Below, piece after piece: positions 1-9,395 of a DNA stretch of 64,000 nucleotides. This stretch comes from Gemmobacter sp034519525 (GTDB lineage: Bacteria > Pseudomonadota > Alphaproteobacteria > Rhodobacterales > Rhodobacteraceae): the NCBI GenBank assembly GCA_034519525.1, contig JAXHOJ010000057.1:1-64000 (forward strand), written 5' to 3'. The stretch's first letter is position 1, and each line of letters starts with the position of its first letter. A program made the position numbers and the translations under genes. The notes below the pieces were generated by a model that was given only the letters and a program-made list of their open reading frames with translations, was not told the DNA's origin and ran no database searches.

Positions 1-262
1 TAGTTACGACAAGCGCAGACCCCGCTCCTTGGCGATGATCAGGGGCGAGCAGTCGGTGAGCGCGATGAAGCCGGGATCTTGGCGGTCTTCGCTCACCTCC
101 GGTCCCTTGCCGTCGGCGAAGGCGCCGGCCGGGAGGGCGCTCTTGCCCTCGGCCGAGGCGGCCGTGCTCTCGGACTTGCGCCCGCAGGCGGCCAGGGCGA
201 GGGCGCCGGCCGAGGCCGCGGCGCCGGTAGCGGAGACGGCGGCTCGGGAAGCTTCTGTGTCA
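1..262 (-). CDS. Nitrate-type ABC transporter substrate-binding lipoprotein, N-terminus (NrtA family), partial
   Basis: This is the amino end of a CmpA/NrtA-family periplasmic binding protein, cut by the window edge. After the ATG the frame must shift once. It then reads a twin-arginine or lipoprotein-like leader with an Ala-rich core and a Cys in the context LALAAC, then the family signature GFIALTDCSPLIIAKE, which matches the start of the nasS-like protein at 1748-2991. NrtA proteins bind nitrate or nitrite for an ABC importer. It lies last in a minus-strand series nasT-nasS-porin-nrtA, a known arrangement for nitrate assimilation. An in-frame stop near position 5 and the shift after the start look like read errors. 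Identity of the ligand is inferred from context. Confidence 0.6.
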
Positions 263-272
263 TGTCAGGTCC

Positions 273-1468
273 TCAGAGCTTGAATTCGAGACCGATCCAC
301 ACCTTCGTGCGGCTCGGAACACCGGTGACGCCGTCGTAGTCGGCGTATTTGACGAGGGCGGTCAGGCGCTTGGTGACCGTGACCGAGGCGGCGAGGTTGA
401 TCTCGTCCCCCAGGTCCGCGCCGGTCCGTTCGGTTTCGAAGCTGTGGTAGCGGCGGTCAGCTCCACCGGCATCGCCCCCAGCTTCGGCTTGAGCACCAGG
501 GTCAGGTTGGTGTCGTCGATCCCATTGACCGGCGTCACCAGGAACGCGTCGGCCCAACCCTGAAAGGCGTGCAAGGTGGCCAGGGTGTGGCGAAGCCCCC
601 TGAGGCCGTTGCCCTCAAGGGATCTGTAGGCCGCCTTCACCGTGGCGATCTTGTAGGTCGCCGAGATCTCCGCCTCGGCGATAATCCAGGTCGAACTTGG
701 CCGGATTTCCCCGTGGTCGGATTGCCGGGCCAGACTGCCGGCATAGGCCAGGGCGACATCGCCGGCCTTCCACTTTCCGGTCGCCCGAACGCCCCAGGTG
801 ATGTTGGAGCTGGCCGCGGCGTTGTCGAAGTCCAGGGCGTAGACGAAGGCCTGGGGCGTGAAGGCCGGGGTCACCGGCAGGGTGGCGTTCACCAGCCAGG
901 TCTCGGCGTCCCAGTCCGCGGCCTCGGCGACCGCGCGGTTGACGTGACCGATGTAGGCCGCCGTCACCTTCAGCTTGCCCAGGGTGGCGTCGGCCCTGGC
1001 GGCGTCGAAGGTCTGCTCGTCCTGCCGCCAGGCCACCGCGCCGATGAACCTCTGGTCGTCCAGGTTGATCCGCTGCCGGCCAAGGGTCGCGGAGAACACC
1101 TGCTGGGCGTCCAGGTCACCTGCAGCCGGTTCAGCTCGGTCACGTCGGGATCGCCGACCACCGGGTACAGCGTCTTGCCGTTGATCCCGGAATTGTAATC
1201 CTCGTCGCCGATTTGGCGGACGTCCTCGAACTCGATCAGCTCCTTCATGTCGCGCCAGGCGCCGGTCTCCCAACCGAGCCGGGTGCGGACGGTGAAGGCT
1301 CTGGGCCTCGCGGGCCAGGTTGGCCTGGTCGACAGCCTCGTAGCGCGGGCGCACCTCGAAGATGGGTTTCCCGGCCGCGATGGCTTCGGGCAGCGTCCGG
1401 GCGTGCGCCCCGCCGCTCAAGAGCAATGCGGCGCCGGTGGGCAGCCCGCCCTTCATGATACTGGCCAT
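273..1468 (-). CDS. Alginate-export-type outer membrane porin (frameshifted)
   Basis: A secreted beta-barrel protein of the alginate-export/porin type, probably letting a small anion such as nitrate cross the outer membrane. The start at 1468 gives a short leader ending near GGAHA. Three frames must be joined: changes fall near 1300, 1115 and 455. Joined, the protein has the alternating polar and aromatic strands of a barrel, an internal region with GRQRINLDDQRFIG typical of this porin family, and a C-terminus ending in a hydrophobic strand (GLEFKL). It sits between nasS and an nrtA-like gene on the same strand, so nitrate uptake is the likely role. The assignment to family is fair; the substrate is inference. 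Confidence 0.6.
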
Positions 1469-1747
1469 GCTATCCCCCCTCAGGCCAAAAAAGACGCCCG
1501 CGGAGGCCGGAGCCTCGCGCGGACGTCGTTGTCTCATCATCGGCGGCCATCGGCCGCCGCGGTCCTCTCGGACCTGTCACGGGACGCCTTTGCCCCGCGA
1601 TGTCCATGTCAGGTCGCCACGCCGCCTCTCATTCCGCAACTGTGAAAGGACCGATACCCCCGTTACGCCGGTCTATTGGGGCATTCTGCACGCTGGTTGT
1701 GCGACTGCTCGCGCTGCACCGCACAAGGAATAGGCGTGCGGACGGCT

Positions 1748-2991
1748 TCAGCCGCGGAATCGGCCGATCTCGAACCCGGCCGCATAGCGTTCCGGCTGGG
1801 CCGCGTCGAACCGTCCGCCGTCGAAAAACAGGTCGGGGGCCATGGGGATCGGGGCCGTGGCCTCGTCCAGGGTCCACGGCGAGGCGTGCAGCCCCTCCAC
1901 CTTCTCGTCCACCAGCGGCGCCGGCGCCCCCAGGACCCCCGGCGGCCGCCCGGAACAGATCGGCCGATAGACCGCCCTCGGCGACGGCGGCCATGTCGGT
2001 GTCCGCGGGTATCTGGCCCCAGCGCAGCATCTGGGTCAGGATACCAGACTGCGTGGCTGCGCCACGGGAAGTTTGCCGCGTAGCGATGGTAGATGATGTA
2101 GTCCTGGTCGTCCGGCCCCGCCTCCCCCGGCGCATAGGGCGGCGCGCCGGTCAGCGAGCGGGCCACCACCTCTTCCGGGGCGTCCACGTAGCGAGGATGA
2201 GACAGGATCGCGGCCAGTTCGGCCCGATGGCCCGGCGCATCGCACCACGCCGCCGCCCGCAGCAGCGACCGCAGCACGGCGCCCAAGGTGTTCGGGTTGG
2301 CGTCGGCCACCGCCTCGGTGACCCCGAACACCTTGTCCGGGCCCACCCGCCACAGTTCCGCGGCATAGGCCATGATCTCGCCCCGGCCGTCGGCCACCGC
2401 CTGGGCGTTCCAAGGCGCGCCGACGCAGAACCCATCCAGGTCGCCCGCCGTGAGCCGCGCGGTCATCCGCGCCGGTGGTGTGACCACCACCCGCAGATCT
2501 CGATCCGGGTCGATCCCCGCCTCTGCCAACCAGTAGCGGAGCTCGTAATTGTGCACCGAGAACGGGAAGACCACAGCGAAGGTCAGCAGGGCCCCCTGCG
2601 CCTTCCGCGCGGCGATCACCTTGGCCAGGGGTCGCGCCGTTCTCGGGCGGGCCGACATGCCCTCCGGATCGGCGGCCCGCATGCGCGTCGCCCAGGGCCG
2701 TGGAAACGGTGATGCACTGCCGTTCAGGTTCAGCGACATGGGCGCGATCATCTTCGCCGGCTCGCCGCACACCCCCAGGCGAACCGCCAGGGGCATGGGA
2801 CCCAACATATGGGCGCCGTCCAGAGCCCCCATCGCCACCTTGTCGCGGATATTGGCCCAGGACGCCTCGCGCGACAGGTCCACCGACAGCCCCTCGGCCT
2901 CGAAGAAACCCTTCTCCCGGGCGATCACCAGGGGCGCGCAATCGTTCAACGCGATGAAGCCCAGCCGAAGCTCGGTCCGCTCCAGGCTCAT
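1748..2991 (-). CDS. nasS: NasS-like cytoplasmic nitrate sensor (frameshifted)
   Basis: An NrtA/CmpA-fold protein with no signal peptide. It begins directly with MSLERTELRLGFIALNDC, which marks it as the cytoplasmic sensor NasS rather than a transporter component. In NasS-NasT systems, NasS holds the antiterminator NasT inactive until nitrate or nitrite binds. The start codon overlaps the nasT stop by 4 bases (ATGA). The frame is lost and regained between about 2700 and 2725 (compensating indels). It changes again near 2060 and 1945, after which the end reads DLFFDGGRFDAAQPERYAAG and stops at 1748. Length after repair is about 410 residues, normal for the family. The pairing with nasT makes the call solid. 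Confidence 0.75.
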
Positions 2992-3573
2992 GGCCGATCT
3001 CCCTTAAGCACGCCGGCGAAGGTCAGGAGATCGGTGGCCACCGCCCCGATGGGCCGCCCGGTGTCCATCGCGAGCTTGCGCAGCAGGCGATAGGCCTGGT
3101 CCTCGTCGATCCCCCGCTCCTTCATGAGCAGCCCCTTGGCCTCGTTCCACCGCCTTGCGGGAGGCGAGATCGGCCTTGGCCTTGTCCAGATCCTCGCGCA
3201 GCTTCTGCATCAGGCCGAACCGGCTCATGGCCACCTCCAGCACCGACCGCACCCGGCCCGCGGACAGGCCGTCCACCACATAGGCCGCCACCCCCGCCTC
3301 GACCGCCGCCTCGGCGAGGCCCGGTGTGGAGCGGTCCACGAACATCACCACGGGCCTGGGGTTGTCGGTGGTGGCCTCGCGCAGGCTTTCCAGGGTGTCC
3401 CGGTCGGGGCTGTCGCAGGCGATCACGATGACATCGGGCGCGAAAGACGGCAGTTCGCCCTCGATCGCCTCGAAGCTCGAAGCGCGGCGCACCTCCAACG
3501 GAACGACGTCCGCCAGCCCCTCCGCCACCAAGGCGGCCCGCGCCTCGTCGGGGTCTATGATCACAACCTTCAT
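2988..3573 (-). CDS. nasT: NasT-like ANTAR response regulator (frameshifted)
   Basis: A receiver-like domain followed by an ANTAR RNA-binding domain. NasT binds hairpins in leader RNAs of nitrate assimilation operons and prevents premature termination once NasS releases it. The start at 3573 gives MKVVIIDPDEARAAL, and the receiver part runs to about residue 135. A one-base error near 3147 breaks the frame. The next frame reads AKGLLMKERGIDEDQAYRLL, the ANTAR signature, then ends GVLKGDRP with a stop overlapping the nasS start. Upstream lies an arylsulfatase fragment on the same strand. The NasST system is known in several alphaproteobacteria; here it belongs to the foreign left fragment, not the main chromosome. 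Confidence 0.75.
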
Positions 3574-3678
3574 CCGGCGCTTCCACCGCTGGCGAACCGG
3601 GGCCATAGATCAACCGGTTTCGCCGCATTGAGCAGAGAGAATGCAGCGACGCCCAAAAAACAGGCGCGGCGGCGAGGA

Positions 3679-4198
3679 CTACCGCCGCGCCATCTCCGCC
3701 TGCCCCACCGCCTCGCCGTCCAACTCCTGATCATCGCCCATGGTCACGGTGACCCGGCGCAGAGCCCCCGTGAACTCGAACGGCGCCGCGTAGTCGGCCA
3801 CGGGGCTGCCGCGGTCGCGACCGATGTCCAGGCCCGACCACGAGATCAGCGTGGCGAAGCCGAGGTGCGTCTTGCATCTCCCCGGCCGGCTCCCCGTCGA
3901 TCAGCAGGGTGATGGTCCGGCCATCGCCCTGCTTGACCCGCACCCCCAGCCGCCGGTGGCCCGGAGAGACCTCCCGGTCAGAGACCAGGGTCGCCTTCTG
4001 TCCGCCGATGTTCAGGGTGTGCCGCAACCGTCCCCCGGCCAGGTAGAGACTGTAGCCGCAGGTGGCGTCGCCGTGAGCGATGAGCACCCCCTCGACCCCG
4101 CCTCAATCCGCGCCTCGGCTTCGATCCGGTAGGACCGGCTACGGACGTCGGGAGCGCAGTCCGTGGGCAGGTGGCCCATGCCCTTGTGGAATAGACAG
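3679..4198 (-). CDS. Arylsulfatase, C-terminal fragment cut at the telomere-like repeats
   Basis: The carboxy-terminal domain of a bacterial arylsulfatase. From the 5' side it reads FHKGMGHLPTDCAPDVRSRSYRI, then a beta-rich domain with the phrases LIAHGD, GYSLYL and INGEPAGE-like repeats of this family, ending at a TAG at 3681-3679. One frame change lies near 3880. The catalytic amino-terminal part is missing because the sequence stops at the CCCCAAA repeats that begin at 4199. The break falls in the middle of a coding sequence with no bacterial junction sequence, which argues for an artificial join rather than a real gene end. Confidence 0.55.
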
Positions 4199-4242
4199 CC
4201 CAAACCCCAAACCCCAACCCCAAACCCCAAACCCCAAACCCC
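4199..4242. repeat. Telomere-like C4A3 repeat, left end of embedded segment
   Basis: Six near-perfect units of CCCCAAA (one unit is CCCCAA) fill 44 bases. The C-rich strand is on the plus strand at the left end, as at the 5' ends of ciliate macronuclear chromosomes. It faces the G4T3 tract at 5357-5397. Known ciliate telomeres are C4A2 (Tetrahymena) and C4A4 (Oxytricha, Euplotes). C4A3 is not one I recognise with certainty, and homopolymer under-calling of A4 would give it. Confidence 0.85.
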
Positions 4243-4410
4243 ATGGCTGGGTGAGCGGACTAGAGTGGCCAACGGGCACAAACTGCTAAGTGGAGTTACT
4301 GCATGCTCTTCTTGAGGCCACTTTGGTGCAGGATCTCCTCCATTCGGCGCGCAGTTGGTTCTGTTCGAGGATTTTCATAGGGTCATACTTGTGTTTGGGT
4401 AGTTCGGGCA

Positions 4411-5355
4411 TTATGTGGACGCTGGGTCCAGGATGTAGCGCCAGTTTTTCTTCGATATGCCGCCTTCTATCTCATCGACAATAATTGCTCCAAATGTATT
4501 CTTAAAGAACGAACCTTGTTGATCAGGTTTTTGAATCGTGATCCTCAAGCCGGTATGGAGATCACCATAAGGCATGGTTGTTTCTGATTTAGCACTTGGC
4601 ACAACTTGAACGCAAACTCCAGTTTTAGTCATGTCTACACAAACGTATGCTTTCCCTCCATCAGAGAAAGATGCGATTTCATACTCCTTGGTGTTTACCC
4701 CCTAGTTGCAGAAACTGAACACTATTGCCGATGGTGTCCATGCCAAATACTCGACCGATGGGTCGGCCCAGGTAAAATTCAGACAACCAGTTTTCGTGGA
4801 ATCGTTCGGATTTCGGTGCTTTTGGTGCTATTGTCTGTTCTCTTGAAACAATGTGTCCCGAGCCGTGTGGTACTTCCTTGACGATCGTCCCGGTGTATTT
4901 TCCGGCAAACGGAACCTTAATATTGGCATATCTTTCACTTTGTGCATCGATAGCCGTCACCGCAGATAATAGGTACCGGCATTTCCTTCATATCACAGCT
5001 TGGTAAAATTTACCACAGAATCCAAGTCCATTTTCAACCTGCTGATTTGTTCTTTCATCTCTGAGTAGAGGAGCATTGATTCAATCCTGTTTGTTGTGGT
5101 TGATCAATTCTTCTTTGAGATCTGCGATCTCGAGTTCAAGCCAGGCGGTATGTCTTGCACACGATTTCGCAGGGCCCTCAATTCCATCTCTAGCTTTAGC
5201 AAATAATTGCTCAGCAAGCGGGAATTTGATGCGGGGAAAGCCCAAGCTCTAACCCGATAGCTTTTGCGTCAAGCGGTAACTTTTTCTGTCCTTCATTCAA
5301 CAATGTATACTTTCGGAAAAGTGAGACAATATGCTCAACACGGTTTGTTAAACTC
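4411..5355 (-). CDS. Unrecognised eukaryotic-looking gene between telomere-like repeats
   Basis: The minus strand carries almost continuous coding potential across the whole segment between the two repeats. Three frames can be joined: 5355 to about 5213, about 5218 to 4679, and about 4680 to the TAA at 4413-4411. Both frame changes are in the +1 direction. The middle frame has in-frame TGA at 5083 and 4990 but no TAA or TAG over about 180 codons, so TGA may be sense, as in some ciliates, or the stops may be errors. The middle and last pieces read as an ordinary globular protein (KVPFAGKYTG, FYLGRPIGRVFGMD, SFFKNTFGAIIVDEIEGG). I do not recognise the family. Base composition is far more AT-rich than either flank. 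Confidence 0.4.
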
Positions 5356-5356
5356 A

Positions 5357-5397
5357 GGGGTTTGGGGTTTGGGGTTTGGGGTTTGGGGTTTGGGTTT
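5357..5397. repeat. Telomere-like G4T3 repeat, right end of embedded segment
   Basis: Six units of GGGGTTT fill 41 bases, the exact inverted partner of the left tract. With it, a 1.2 kb molecule with a telomere at each end is delimited. Bacterial coding sequence (DAHP synthase) resumes within about five bases of the last unit, again in mid-gene. Confidence 0.85.
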
Positions 5398-5402
5398 AGC
5401 GT

Positions 5403-5791
5403 GATCACCTGCCGCGTCTGATCAAGGCGGTGCAGGAAGAGGGGGCGAATGTCGTCTGGTCCTGCGATCCGATGCACGGCAATACGATCAAGTCTTCGTC
5501 GGGCTACAAGACGCGGCCCTTCGATTCGGTGCTGCGCGAAGTGCGGGAGTTCTTCGGCATCCACAAGGCCGAGGGCACCATCCCGGGCGGCGTGCATTTC
5601 GAAATGACCGGCAAGGATGTGACGGAATGCACGGGCGGCCTGCGCGCCGTAACCGACGAGGATCTGTCGGATCGCTATCACACCGCCTGGTTGATCCGCG
5701 CCTGAACGCCTCGCAATCGCTGGAACTGGCGTTCCTGGTGGCCGAAGAGCTGACGGCGCGGCGCGAGGCACAGCGCCGCGTGGCGATGTAA
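5403..5791 (+). CDS. Class II DAHP synthase, C-terminal fragment (frameshifted)
   Basis: The last quarter of a type II 3-deoxy-D-arabino-heptulosonate 7-phosphate synthase, first enzyme of the shikimate pathway. The amino part is missing because the sequence starts at the telomere-like tract. Recognisable blocks are VVWSCDPMHGNT, SGYKTRPF and GGVHFEMTGKDVTECTGG. A small indel near 5690 throws the frame (DRYHT then WLIRA and a stop). In the next frame the family ending DPRLNASQSLELAFLVAEE continues to the TAA at 5789-5791. The gene is most likely intact in the organism. aroK and aroB lie 26 kb away on the same strand. Confidence 0.85.
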
Positions 5792-5814
5792 TCCGCCCCG
5801 ACAGGGGCAGGACA

Positions 5815-5847
5815 AGGGCGCGCGGGGGAAACCTCGCGCGCCTTTTT
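5815..5847 (+). terminator. Rho-independent terminator after DAHP synthase
   Basis: GC-rich stem GGGCGCGCG / CGCGCGCC around a GGGAAAC loop, followed by five T residues, 24 bases past the stop. Confidence 0.8.
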
Positions 5848-5953
5848 CATGGGGTTGCGCACCACCCCCGGTCGCGTGGCTGTGCCTTGGCTGTTGCATC
5901 CCTGTTACCTGTCATGGTGTAGCAGACCGGACCGGCAGCAAGGGAACAGCCAG

Positions 5954-6995
5954 ATGCAGACCATGGAACGCGCAGCGATCTTCACGGCAGTGCCGCTGCC
6001 GATGATCCATGTCGATGCCGACTGGAAGCTGGCCCATGCCAATGCGCTTGGCCTTGCGGTTGTGGGGGCGGCGGCCATCGGGCGGCATTTCGCGCTGGTG
6101 CTGCGCCAGCCCGCGCTGGTCGAGGCGATCGAGGATGTGGGACGGGGCGGCCCGCTGCGCGAGGTGCGCTATGCGGTATCGCCCGCCACGGCGGAACAGG
6201 TCTGGCGGGTGACGGTGGCGCCTGCACCCGAAGGCGGCGCTTATTGCACCTTTGTCGATATCACCGAGCAAGAGCTGATCGGCCAGCTGCGCCGCGATTT
6301 CGTGGCCAATGTCAGCCACGAGTTGCGCACGCCGCTGACCGCACTGCTGGGCTTCATCGAAACCCTGCGAGGGGCCACGCCAAGGATGATCCGGTGGCGC
6401 GCGAACGGTTCCTGACGATCATGGCGCGCGAGGCGGGGCGGATGGCGCGGCTGGTGCGCGACCTGCTGTCGCTCAGCCGGGTCGAGGCCGAGGAGCGGCA
6501 GCGCCCCACCGGCACGGTGGATCTGGCGCGGGCCTGCTCGGGCGTGGCCACCTAGCGCCCGGTGGCCGAAAACCGCGGTAGAGATGGCCGTGGCCCTGAA
6601 GCTGCGCCGGGGCCGAAGTGCCGGTGCCGCTGCGCGCCGATGCCGATCAGCTGACACAGGTGTTTCACAATCTGGTGGAAAACGCCGTGAAATACGGCGC
6701 GCCGGGCAAGCTGGTGACAGTATCGCTGCGCCGCATCACCGATGTGCCGGGGCTGAAAGGCCCCTGTATCGAGGTCGACGTGGCCGATCGGGGCGAAGGG
6801 ATCGACCCGATCCACCTGCCGCGCCTGACCGAGCGGTTCTACCGCGTGGATACCCACCGCTCGCGCGAAAAGGGCGGCACCGGGCTGGGGCTGGCCATCG
6901 TGAAACACATCGTCAACCGCCATCGCGGCCGGCTGCGGATCACCAGCGAAAAGGGCAAGGGCAGCACCTTCACCGTGATCCTGCCGATGGGCTGA
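5954..6995 (+). CDS. phoR: PhoR-like sensor histidine kinase (frameshifted)
   Basis: A PAS-domain histidine kinase of the PhoR/PhoB phosphate type. The ATG at 5954 opens MQTMERAAIFTAVPLPMI, a PAS region without an obvious membrane segment. Then comes the phosphoacceptor box DFVANVSHELRTPLTALLGFIETL with its His. The frame breaks near 6375, resumes as RFLTIMAREAGRMARLVRDLLSLSR (DHp helix 2), and breaks again at least twice between 6550 and 6620. The ATPase domain then shows NLVENAVKYG (N box), DRGEGI (G1), FYRVD (F box) and GGTGLGLAIVKHI (G2). Order and spacing are normal for the family, so the indels are probably sequencing errors. No pst genes are adjacent, so the phosphate role is inferred from similarity only. 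Confidence 0.75.
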
Positions 6996-7010
6996 TCGAT
7001 GGGCTGAGGC

Positions 7011-7034
7011 GCAATTTTCTTCGAAGAAAATTGC
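7011..7034. repeat. Perfect palindrome in convergent intergenic region
   Basis: GCAATTTTCTTCGAAGAAAA plus TTGC is a 24-base perfect palindrome between the convergent phoR-like and nucleoside hydrolase genes. It lacks a separate T tract. It may act as a bidirectional terminator or be a dispersed repeat. Confidence 0.6.
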
Positions 7035-7054
7035 CCCCGGCCCGGCGGGCGGCG

Positions 7055-8003
7055 CTACAGCCGCGCGATGCGCTCTGTCAGCAGGGCATAGAACCCGGCC
7101 GCATCCAGATTGCCGATGAACAGCGCATTGGCGGGCCGGTCGGTCACGCCCCACCAATCGGCCACGGTCATGCCCAGTGTCAGTTCCGACTGGGTTTCGA
7201 TCTCCACATTGATATGCCGGCCGGTGAACAGATCGGGGCGGATCAGATAGGCGATCACGCAGGGGTCATGCAGCGGCGCGCCCTCGCTGCCGTATTTCTG
7301 CATGTCGAACCGTTCGAAGAAATCGGTCCATTCCGCCACCATGCGGCCGGGTTCGGTGCCCATGGCGCGGAAGGCCTCGATCCGGGCGCGGGTGGTCAGC
7401 GCCTTGTGCGTCACATCCAGCGGCATCACCACCAGCGGCACGCCCGAGCGGAACACGATTTCTGCCGCTTCGGGATCGACATAGATGTTGAACTCGGCCG
7501 CCGGGGTGATGTTGCCCACCTCGAAATAGGCGCCGCCCATCAGCACGATCTGCTGCACCCGTGCCGATGATATCGGGCGCGCGGCGAAAAGCCTCGGCGA
7601 TATTGGTCAGCGGCCCCAGCGGGCAGAGCGTCACCGTATGCGCCGGTTCGCGGCGCAGGGTGTCGATGATGAAATCGACCCCATGCTGCGCCTGCAGCGG
7701 CATCACCGGATCGGCCAGCTGCGGCCCGTCCAGCCCGGTCTTGCCATGCACATGCTCGGCGGTGACCAGCTTGCGCTTCAGCGGCCGGTCGCAGCCCGCA
7801 AAGACCAGCGTTTCCGGCTTGCCTGCCAGTTCGCAGATGATGCGCGCATTCTTCGCCGTCAGCGGCAGCGGCACATTCCCTGCCACGGCGGTGATGCCCA
7901 GAACGGTCAGATCTTCGGGGCTGGCCAGCGCAAGCAGGATCGCCACGGCATCATCCTGCCCCGGATCGGTGTCGATGATGATCTTGCGGGGGGCATGGGT
8001 CAT
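7055..8003 (-). CDS. Nucleoside hydrolase, inosine-uridine preferring family (frameshifted)
   Basis: Hydrolyses the N-glycosidic bond of ribonucleosides for purine and pyrimidine salvage. The ATG at 8003 has a good ribosome site (CAGGAG, 7 bases upstream). The first frame carries the calcium-binding, catalytic motif DTDPGQDDAVAILLAL at residues 10-25 and VTLCPLGPLTNIAEAF. A one-base error near 7555 moves the frame, after which MGGAYFEVGNITPAAEFNIYVDPEAA and HDPCVIAYLI complete the active site. Joined length is about 315 residues, usual for the family. It stands alone on the minus strand, with paired GGTTAAC repeats upstream that may be an operator. Confidence 0.85.
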
Positions 8004-8087
8004 GGCGGGCTCCTGTGGCTGCAGTTCTGCAGACATGTGCTGCGCGGAGCATCTGATCCGGTGGGCGCCTGCCTGCATCGCGCAATA

Positions 8088-8105
8088 GGTTAACAAAAGG
8101 TTAAC
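8088..8105. promoter_or_regulatory. Direct repeat GGTTAAC-N4-GGTTAAC upstream of nucleoside hydrolase
   Basis: Two identical 7-mers, each containing the palindrome GTTAAC, are spaced 11 bases start to start (one helical turn). They lie about 85 bases before the nucleoside hydrolase start. This is the pattern of a dimeric regulator site; the regulator is unknown. Confidence 0.4.
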
Positions 8106-8160
8106 GGAGATCGCGCGCCCGAATTCCTATCCGTCTGATTCCTGACTGTATAGTTAAAAA

Positions 8161-8200
8161 ATTAAAAAAATCGGGCAGACACCGAAGTGCCTGCCCGATT
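8161..8200 (-). terminator. Rho-independent terminator of the ferric-iron binding protein gene
   Basis: On the minus strand, AATCGGGCAG pairs with CTGCCCGATT around a 12-base loop and is followed by seven T residues. It lies 31 bases past the stop at 8231. Confidence 0.9.
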
Positions 8201-8230
8201 CGTTCTGGCAATCCCCTGAACGGGTGAGGG

Positions 8231-9230
8231 TCAGCCGTCGAAGTTGACCTCTTCCATGATCTTCAGCGCCTCGGCCCGGTGCCCCGAAACATCGGTCAGC
8301 GGCAGGGTGTCGGGGGTGAACTCGCCCCAGCTTGCCACCAGTTCCGACCGGGCGACGCCCGGCTTCACCGGGAATTCATGGTTGGTTTCGGCATAGATCT
8401 TCTGCGCCGCATCCGAGGACAGCCATTCCATCAGCTTCAGCGCCGCATCCTTGTTCGGGGCGGATTTGGTCATCGCCACGCCCGAAACGTTCATGTGGGT
8501 GCCCGCGCCCTCGAAGGTCGGGAAGACGATGCGCACGCTGTCGGCCCAGGCCTTCTGTTCCGGGATCGAGCATCTGGCCCATGTAATAGGTGTTGCCCAG
8601 CGAGATGTCACATTCGCCCGCCCAGATGGCTTTAACCTGATCGCGGTCGCCGCCATCGGGTTTGCGCGCCAGATTGGCCTTCAGCCCTTCGGCCCAGGTC
8701 TTTGCAGCTTCCGCGCCATGATGGGCGATATAGGCCGACAGCAGCGCGACATTGTAATCATTGGTGCCCGAACGGGTGCAGATGCGGCCCTTCCATTTCG
8801 GATCGGCCAGATCTTCATAGGTGGTCACTTCGCCATCAGCGACGCGGTCCTTGCTGGCATAGACGATGCGCGCCCGCGCGGTCAGGCCGAACCACTGGTC
8901 GTTCGCATCACGGAATTCGGCGGGAATATTGGCGTCCAGCACATCCGATTGCACGGCCTGCGTCACGCCCGCATCCACGATCTGCGTCAGCCGGGCGATA
9001 TCCACCGTCAGCACCAGATCGGCGGGCGAACGGTCGCCTTCGGCCACCAGACGTTCCACCATGCCCTTGTCGACAAAGGCCACATTGGTGGTAATGCCGG
9101 TTTCAGCGGTGAAGGCATCCATCAGCGGCTGGATCAGCTCGGGCTGGCGATGCGAATAGATGTTCACCTCTTCGGCGAAAGCAGGGAGGGCTGTGGTGCC
9201 CAGCACCAGGGCGAGAAGGGCGCGCTTCAT
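8231..9230 (-). CDS. Ferric iron ABC transporter substrate-binding protein (FbpA/AfuA family, frameshifted)
   Basis: A periplasmic Fe(III)-binding protein that delivers iron to an ABC importer. The leader MKRALLALVLGTTALPAFA is a clear Sec signal peptide. The mature protein begins EEVNIYSHRQPELIQPL, with a conserved early Tyr of this family, and has GNTYYMGQM with the paired Tyr residues that ligate iron. The frame breaks near 8573 and resumes through FEGAGTHMNVSGVAMTKSAPNKDAA to the stop. Repaired length is about 335 residues. No permease or ATPase is next to it. I do not see a convincing Fur box upstream, so iron control is only expected from the family. Confidence 0.85.
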
Positions 9231-9395
9231 TCTTGACCTCTTTCGTCAGATTTTATGCGGCCCATAGAGCCGACAAATTCCCTTTGGTCAATGGCAGAGT
9301 GAAACAATCGGGTATTTCCGCCTGTGCTGCCCCCATGCGGCCGGGCCAGATGGCGCTGTCGCATGGGTATTTTTGCCAAGAGGAAGGGCAGGCCG

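Noticed and set aside
4080..5400. Telomere-like tracts as a bacterial linear-replicon end
   Set aside because: Bacterial linear replicons end in hairpins or protein-capped inverted repeats, not G4T3 arrays; the tracts are also internal and face each other.
9361..9390. GGTATTTTTGCCAAGAGGAAG-type motif, with a similar piece near 61675
   Set aside because: It resembles a common short intergenic sequence in this family, but two loose matches are not enough to call a repeat or site.
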